A DNA stretch of 12,055 nt from JBDTGE01 sp050742975 (GTDB lineage Bacteria > Actinomycetota > Actinomycetes > Mycobacteriales > Jatrophihabitantaceae). The stretch is taken from the NCBI GenBank assembly GCA_050742975.1, contig JBOGDQ010000187.1, positions 1 to 12,055 on the forward strand, given 5' to 3'. A program made the position numbers and the translations under genes. The notes beneath the pieces were generated by a model that was given only the letters and a program-made list of their open reading frames with translations, did no database searches and was not told the DNA's origin. Within the stretch, counting starts at the first letter, position 1, and each line of letters opens with the position of its first letter. This document shows positions 7,877-12,055 of this stretch, one piece after another.

Positions 7877-9358
7877 TCAGTTCGTGTGGGCCTGGCGCGG
7901 CCGACGCTCGGCATGTTGCGGATGACGGGTGGGGCGAGATGCCTGCTCGGCGCGCGGGCGGCGCGGCCGACCCGAACGCTGCGGCCGGCCGGACGGACCG
8001 ACCCGGCCCGGCTGTGCCGGACGCGGCTGGGCGATCGCGACACCGCTGGGCCGGCGCGCGCCGGTCACCGCCGCGACGGCGGGATCGCCCGCGACGACGT
8101 CGTGCTGCTCGGCGCGTACGCCCGCAGCCGTGAGCATCTTGCGGACGTCGCGCTCCTCGGTCGGCGTGGCAAGCACCACGACGACGCCGCTCTCGCCGGC
8201 CCGCGCAGTGCGGCCCGAGCGGTGCAGGTAGTCCTTCGGATCGGCGGGAGGATCTACATGCAGCACAAGGGAGATGTCGTCGACGTGGATACCGCGTGCG
8301 GCGACGTCGGTGGCGATCAGCACCGGCACCGAGCCGTCCTTGAATGCGGCCAGCGCCTTGTTGCGCTGCGCCTGCGAGCGACCGCCGTGCAACGACCCGG
8401 CCGCGACGCCGATGCGGCCGAGGTTGCGGGCGACGCGATCAGCGCCGTGCTTGGTGCGCACGAAGCAGATCGTCCGCCCGTCGCGCGCTGCGATCGACGC
8501 GACCATGTCGAACTTGTCCTCGAACGGCACGCGGAACAGGTGGTGGGTCATCGTGTCCACCGACGCCTCCGCGGTGCTGAGCGCGTGCACGGACGGGTCG
8601 GTGAGGTAGTTCTCGACGAGCGTCGCGACGTCGCCGTCCAGCGTGGCGGAGAACAGCAGTCGCTGCCCGTTGCCCGGCGTCTGGTTCAGCAGCCGCCGCA
8701 CGACCGGCAGGAAGCCGAGGTCGGCCATGTGGTCGGCCTCGTCCAGGACGGTGATCTCGACCGAGCCGAGGTTGCAGGAGCGCCGGTCGATCAGGTCCTC
8801 GAGCCGGCCCGGCGTGGCGACGAGGATGTCGACGCCCTTGTCCAGCGACTGGATCTGCTTGTTGATCGGAAGGCCGCCGGCGACGAGCCGGACGGACAGC
8901 CCGCTGGAGTGGGCGAGCGGCGTCAGCGCGTCGGTGACCTGCATCGCCAGTTCACGCGTCGGGACGAGGATGAGGCCGCGCGGACGGCGCGGCGCGGAGC
9001 GAGTCCCGGCCAGGCGCACGATGAGCGGCAGGCCGAAGGCCAGCGTCTTGCCGGATCCGGTCGCGGCGCGCCCGAGCAGGTCGCGGCCGGCCAGGACGTC
9101 CGGGATGGTTGCGGCCTGGATCGGGAACGGCGTCGCGATCCCGTTGCGGCTCAGCGCGCTGACGAGTCCGGACGGCAGGCCGAGGTCGGCGAACGCGGGC
9201 AGGTTCTCGGTGGGGACGACGCTGACCGGGAGGTCGTCCCAGACGGAGCGGGCGACACGAGCGGCGGGGCGCTGAGCGTTGGTGCGGCGCGGGCCATCGG
9301 TGCGGCGCGGGCCATCGGTGCGGCGCACGGCAGAACCGCGCGCAGGGGTGCGGGACAA
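7877..9358 (-). CDS. DEAD-box RNA helicase
   Basis: An ATP-dependent RNA helicase of the DEAD-box family, 493 residues from the chosen start, likely acting in rRNA maturation, mRNA decay or cold adaptation. In order: Q motif FPIQ (Gln81), motif I ATGSGKT (about 99-105), Ia PTRELAMQV, Ib TPGR, II DEAD (206-209), III SAT (237-239), IV ICFVRTK, V ATDVAARGI, and VI HRSGRTARAG (from 379). A basic Arg/Pro-rich tail of about 70 residues follows and probably binds RNA. TTG at 9358-9356 is preferred because AAGGAA lies just upstream; the frame stays open to 9421 without a better site. The N-terminus holds a short RRTDGP repeat. It is RhlE-like in layout, but I do not assign a symbol. Confidence 0.92.
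   Translation of the reverse strand: MSRTPARGSAVRRTDGPRRTDGPRRTNAQRPAARVARSVWDDLPVSVVPTENLPAFADLGLPSGLVSALSRNGIATPFPIQAATIPDVLAGRDLLGRAATGSGKTLAFGLPLIVRLAGTRSAPRRPRGLILVPTRELAMQVTDALTPLAHSSGLSVRLVAGGLPINKQIQSLDKGVDILVATPGRLEDLIDRRSCNLGSVEITVLDEADHMADLGFLPVVRRLLNQTPGNGQRLLFSATLDGDVATLVENYLTDPSVHALSTAEASVDTMTHHLFRVPFEDKFDMVASIAARDGRTICFVRTKHGADRVARNLGRIGVAAGSLHGGRSQAQRNKALAAFKDGSVPVLIATDVAARGIHVDDISLVLHVDPPADPKDYLHRSGRTARAGESGVVVVLATPTEERDVRKMLTAAGVRAEQHDVVAGDPAVAAVTGARRPSGVAIAQPRPAQPGRVGPSGRPQRSGRPRRPRAEQASRPTRHPQHAERRPRQAHTN
9281..9328 (-). repeat. 18-base tandem repeat inside the helicase N-terminus
   Basis: Two identical 18-base units (9281-9298 and 9299-9316) are followed by a partial third. 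They are in frame and encode RRTDGP-RRTDGP-RRTN-like residues in the disordered N-terminal extension. Such in-frame units can expand or contract by slippage without breaking the helicase. Confidence 0.85.
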
Positions 9359-9543
9359 AGTAATTCCTTCGGGACAGTGGCACGTCCCGGCAATCCGCAT
9401 CGAGTGACGCGGTTCTGGCACGAGCCCGACGCAAACTGATCGCGTCGCATGAAGCCGGTTTCTCGGGCCTAGGTGCCCGCCGGCTACACCGAGTCTACCG
9501 GCCCGGCGCCACCGTCATGACCACGCCGCCCGCGGTCCCCGCG

Positions 9544-9561
9544 CGTGAACCGAGCGTGAAC
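9544..9561 (-). promoter_or_regulatory. Putative PHO box (PhoP-type direct repeat)
   Basis: On the minus strand the sequence reads GTTCACG, four bases, GTTCACG: two identical heptamers (9561-9555 and 9550-9544) at an exact 11-base period. The Streptomyces PhoP direct-repeat unit is GTTCACC plus four variable bases, so each heptamer matches six of seven positions. The downstream half ends 10 bases before TAGCGT (9572-9577), a plausible -10 for the plus-strand operon, which is the spacing of a PhoB/PhoP-class activator site. The repeat is reversed relative to that operon and forward relative to the helicase. The phosphorus-transport genes that follow make the former the likelier target. Confidence 0.6.
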
Positions 9562-9571
9562 GTTTGTTTCA

Positions 9572-9577
9572 TAGCGT
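9572..9577 (+). promoter_or_regulatory. Possible -10 hexamer of the HAD-phnD-phnC operon
   Basis: TAGCGT fits the loose TANNNT pattern of actinobacterial -10 elements. No canonical -35 precedes it; that place is taken by the PHO-box-like repeat, as in activator-dependent promoters. It would give a leader of about 40 bases before the GTG at 9623. Confidence 0.35.
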
Positions 9578-9622
9578 CCGTATCTATGGACGGATCGCTC
9601 ATGACTGTCTACCTTCAGACGC

Positions 9623-10396
9623 GTGACGGCACCGGACGAGCTCGGCGACGACCGCCGCGACCTGCGGTATCGCGCGGTGCTCGTGCTCGACTTCGACGGG
9701 ACGGTGTGCCTCGGTGACGGGCCGGTCTGGGCCTACGCGGACGCGGTCCTGCCGCACCTGGCGCCTGCCATCGGCCGCGAGGTCAGCGGCGCGCTGGTCG
9801 CGTACCTGAGCGGGCACGAGCACCCGAACGGGCACCTCGACGCGTACCCGGACGGGTACAGCGCGATCGCCGCGCTGGCCGGCCCGCACGTCGCGCCGGA
9901 CCTGCTCAGCGACGCGTATGCGAACAGCCGGCTCGCGCTGGAGGACGCGGATGTGGACATCCACGCTCCCGACGGTCTCGCCGACCTGCTGGACGCGATC
10001 GGCCGCACCGTGCGAAGGGTCGTGGTCACCAACGCTCCGAGCACCGGGCTGGACACCGCGCTGAAGCGTCTCGGGCTGGCCGCGCAGATCGACGAGGTCG
10101 TCTCCTCGGCCGGCAAGCCGCCGAACTCCGCAGCGGTGCTCGGCACGCTGCTCGACGGTGCGCCCGCGGCCACGCTGATGAGCGTCGGCGACTTCTGGCT
10201 CAACGACATCGAGCCCGCGCTCGAACTGGGCTGCGCCACCGCGTTCATCGACCGAAGCGGTCGCGACCTGCGTCCGGCGCACGTTCGCGGGCGCACCATC
10301 GATGAGCTCTACCCGGCCGTCGAGGCATGGGCCCGAGCCCCCCAGGCGTTCCTCGATTCGCACTCCCCCATCCCGACTCCTGACCGGAGCACATGA
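9623..10396 (+). CDS. HAD-family phosphatase, first gene of a PhnD/PhnC operon
   Basis: A 257-residue haloacid-dehalogenase-type hydrolase, probably a cytoplasmic phosphatase. Motif I is DFDGT (nucleophile Asp23, acid/base Asp25), motif II Thr136 in VVVTNAPS, motif III Lys165 in AGKPP, and motif IV VGDFWLND with Asp190 and Asp195 for Mg2+. Residues about 35-115 form a C1-type helical cap. The cap contains no lysine, so the Schiff-base mechanism of phosphonoacetaldehyde hydrolase (PhnX) is unlikely. The start is a GTG without a clear ribosome site; the nearby ATGs at 9586 and 9601 are out of frame. The TGA overlaps the ATG of the phnD-type gene (ATGA), indicating coupling. It may dephosphorylate an imported organophosphate or an intermediate; the substrate is unknown. 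Confidence 0.85.
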   Translation: MTAPDELGDDRRDLRYRAVLVLDFDGTVCLGDGPVWAYADAVLPHLAPAIGREVSGALVAYLSGHEHPNGHLDAYPDGYSAIAALAGPHVAPDLLSDAYANSRLALEDADVDIHAPDGLADLLDAIGRTVRRVVVTNAPSTGLDTALKRLGLAAQIDEVVSSAGKPPNSAAVLGTLLDGAPAATLMSVGDFWLNDIEPALELGCATAFIDRSGRDLRPAHVRGRTIDELYPAVEAWARAPQAFLDSHSPIPTPDRST

Positions 10397-11415
10397 TGAA
10401 GAACAAGACCGCCGTCCGCATCCTCGCCGCCGGAGCCGCTCTCGCACCGGCGCTCACCATGTCCGCATGCGGAGCCTCGGACAAGAGTCCGGGCAGTCGC
10501 ACGGGCGGCAAGGCGACGCCGCCGTGCACGGGCAAGAGCGGGAACCGGACGCCGAGCAAGCTGGTCCTCGCGCTCGTGCCCTCGGGCGACGCGAAGAAGC
10601 TCGTCCAGAGCGTGCAGCCGCTGACCGCGGCGCTGACCAAGAGTCTCGGGATCCCGGTGAGCGGCGTCGTCACCCAGGACTACCAGGCCGCGGTCGAGGC
10701 GATCGGTGCGAACCAGGCCGACATCGGCTTCCTGCCCTCGCTGCAGATGAGCCAGGCTTGCGAGCGCTACGGCGCGGTACCCGCGTTGCAGACCGTCCGC
10801 GCGGGCAAGAGCTCGTACGCCGCGCAGTTCATGACCAACAATCCGAAGAAGTACTGCAAGGACACCCCGGAGCCGGACAAGAACGGCATGCTGTTCTGCA
10901 ACGGGACGGCCTCCGGGAACGGACCGGCCGGCCTGGACGAGCTGCCCAAGGTCAAGGGCGCGACGTTCTCCTTCCTGCAGGCCGCATCCCCGGCCGGCTA
11001 CATCTTCCCGGCGGCCGCACTGAAGGCGGCCGGCGTCGACCCGGCCAAGGACGTCAAGCCGATCCAGGTCACGGCCAACGACGCGTCGGTGCTCGCCGTC
11101 TACAAGGGCGACGCGGAGGTCGGCGCCTCGTACTGGGACGCCCGCACCGTCGTGCAGCCGGACACCCCGGACGTCGGCAAGAAGGTCGTCGTCTTCGCAC
11201 TGACCGAGGAGATCCCGAACGACGGCGTCTCGCTCAACGGCACGCTCACGAAAGCCTGGCAGGATAAGGTGAATCAGGCCCTGTTGGCCTACGCGAAGAC
11301 ATCGGCGGGAGTGAACACGCTCGAGTCGATCTACCAGATCTCCGGACTGCAGGTGGCCGACCCGGTCAAGCTCCAGCAGACGCAGGACGTCGCTAACTCG
11401 CTCGGCCTGAACTGA
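10393..11415 (+). CDS. phnD: PhnD-type phosphate/phosphite/phosphonate-binding lipoprotein
   Basis: A 340-residue substrate-binding protein of an ABC importer. The N-terminus is a signal peptide (basic MMKNK, hydrophobic 8-21) ending in a lipobox-like TMSAC with Cys26, so the mature protein should be anchored outside the membrane. The first lobe starts at LVLALVPSGDAKKL, with QPLTAALTKSLGIPVSG and the family-typical ADIGFLPSLQM. The second lobe shows GYIFPAAALKAAGVDP and VGASYWDAR. Where phosphonate-binding PhnD proteins have an STSG-like loop, this one reads AASPAGY, so the ligand may differ. A loop of about 30 residues with two cysteines (YCK...LFCNG) may form a disulphide. GGAG precedes the start and a second ATG follows at once. 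Phosphite, phosphonate or an organophosphate ester are all possible ligands. Confidence 0.85.
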   Translation: MMKNKTAVRILAAGAALAPALTMSACGASDKSPGSRTGGKATPPCTGKSGNRTPSKLVLALVPSGDAKKLVQSVQPLTAALTKSLGIPVSGVVTQDYQAAVEAIGANQADIGFLPSLQMSQACERYGAVPALQTVRAGKSSYAAQFMTNNPKKYCKDTPEPDKNGMLFCNGTASGNGPAGLDELPKVKGATFSFLQAASPAGYIFPAAALKAAGVDPAKDVKPIQVTANDASVLAVYKGDAEVGASYWDARTVVQPDTPDVGKKVVVFALTEEIPNDGVSLNGTLTKAWQDKVNQALLAYAKTSAGVNTLESIYQISGLQVADPVKLQQTQDVANSLGLN

Positions 11416-11451
11416 GCTCAAGCGCCAGCCAAGAGCAGGAAGGCCGAACCC

Positions 11452-12055
11452 GTGTCCGCAGCCTCCGCATCCGCGTCAGGTGACGACGTCGCCACGGCGA
11501 TCACCTTCGACTCCGTCGGCGTCCGTTACCCGAACGGGACGGTCGGCCTGGACGGCGTGAGCCTGGACATCCCGGCCGGCGAGATGGCCGTCGTGGTCGG
11601 TCTGTCCGGTGCGGGCAAGTCGACGCTGATCAGGAGCATCAACGGCCTGGTGCCCATCACGAGCGGGCAGATCCGGGTCGGCGATCGCGTCGTCTCGGGC
11701 CTGTCCGGCCGCGGGCTGCGCGAGCTGCGCAGCGAGGTCGGCATGGTGTTCCAGTCGTTCAACCTGGCCCGCCGGACGACGGTGCTCAACAACGTGCTGA
11801 TGGGACGACTGCACCACACGGCTACCTGGCGCACGCTCGTCGGAGCGTGGTCGGCGGAGGACACCGAGATCGCGCTGCAGGCGCTCGAGCGGGTCGAGAT
11901 CGTGGGCAAGGCGTACGCGCGGGCCGGTGAGCTGTCCGGTGGCCAACAGCAGCGGGTCGGGATCGCGCGGGCGCTGGCCCAGCAGCCGCGCGTGATCCTC
12001 GCCGACGAGCCGGTGGCCTCGCTCGACCCACCGACGTCGCACGTGGTGATGCGGG
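11452..12055 (+). CDS. phnC: PhnC-type ABC transporter ATPase, 3' end cut by window edge
   Basis: The cytoplasmic ATPase expected to power the PhnD importer. The 201 visible residues include Walker A GLSGAGKST (50-58), the Q-loop VFQSFNL (Gln101), the signature LSGGQQQR (161-168), Walker B VILADEP (181-187) and the D-loop ASLDP. The segment GLRELRSEVGMVFQSFNLARRTTVLNNVLMGRL is typical of PhnC. The N-terminal 15 residues are Ala/Ser-rich and not conserved. GTG at 11452 has AGGAAGG about 8 bases upstream, which fixes the start. It follows the phnD-type gene by 36 bases. The remainder, including the H-loop, and probably the PhnE permease genes lie past the window end. Confidence 0.92.
   Translation, partial: MSAASASASGDDVATAITFDSVGVRYPNGTVGLDGVSLDIPAGEMAVVVGLSGAGKSTLIRSINGLVPITSGQIRVGDRVVSGLSGRGLRELRSEVGMVFQSFNLARRTTVLNNVLMGRLHHTATWRTLVGAWSAEDTEIALQALERVEIVGKAYARAGELSGGQQQRVGIARALAQQPRVILADEPVASLDPPTSHVVMR

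Larger units (their letters stand above)
9359..9622. other. Divergent regulatory spacer: helicase leader and HAD operon promoter
   Basis: The helicase and the HAD operon are divergent and share this 264-base spacer. On the minus strand, TAGACT (9497-9492) could be a helicase -10, giving a leader of roughly 130 bases. A 5-bp hairpin CGGGC-CTAGGT-GCCCG (9464-9479) lies within that leader. On the plus strand, the PHO-box-like repeat and TAGCGT lie close to the HAD start. TCCGT and ACGGA arms (near 9577-9594) form a small inverted repeat. No gene is seen in the spacer. Confidence 0.4.

Noticed and set aside
7826..9439. A 537-codon open frame on the plus strand opposite the helicase
   Set aside because: The minus strand has every DEAD-box motif in order, while this frame is a low-complexity Arg/Asp/Val/Gly string with no recognisable domain.
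9623..10396. Calling the HAD protein phosphonoacetaldehyde hydrolase (PhnX) because of the adjacent PhnD and PhnC
   Set aside because: The cap region has no lysine to form the required Schiff base; its only lysines are at about 148 and 165 in the core.

Overview
The window is strongly GC-rich, with GTG and TTG starts, G/C-ending codons and tightly packed genes. With actinobacterial-type TypA, a PhnD-type lipoprotein and a Streptomyces-like PHO box, this points to a high-GC actinomycete (Actinomycetota). The genus cannot be read from the sequence.

Layout. (1) 1-1380, minus: 5' two-thirds or more of typA/bipA, a ribosome-associated GTPase, cut by the window edge. (2) 1381-1736: divergent non-coding spacer. 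(3) 1737-5762, plus: a three-gene, translationally coupled hexuronate operon. It encodes an RspA-type D-mannonate dehydratase of the enolase superfamily, uronate isomerase UxaC, and a fructuronate reductase of the mannitol dehydrogenase family (UxuB). Together they would run D-glucuronate -> D-fructuronate -> D-mannonate -> 2-keto-3-deoxygluconate, with the enolase-superfamily enzyme in the place usually held by UxuA. (4) 5909-6871, minus: an arylamine N-acetyltransferase. Just upstream on the same strand lies the C-terminal stub of an aminodeoxychorismate lyase (pabC), which has lost its catalytic half. (5) 7321-7815, plus: a MarR-family regulator. (6) 7877-9358, minus: a DEAD-box RNA helicase starting at TTG. 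(7) 9544-12055, plus: a probable phosphorus-scavenging operon. A PHO-box-like direct repeat precedes a HAD phosphatase, which overlaps by ATGA a PhnD-type substrate-binding lipoprotein. A PhnC-type ABC ATPase follows and runs off the window end.

The most interesting parts are the HAD-PhnD-PhnC cassette under a likely PHO box, whose binding protein lacks the usual phosphonate-binding motif and whose HAD lacks the phosphonatase lysine; the hexuronate operon built around an RspA-type dehydratase; and the decayed pabC beside an intact NAT, a pair that would make and acetylate p-aminobenzoate. I see no RNA genes, CRISPR arrays, insertion sequences or prophage genes.
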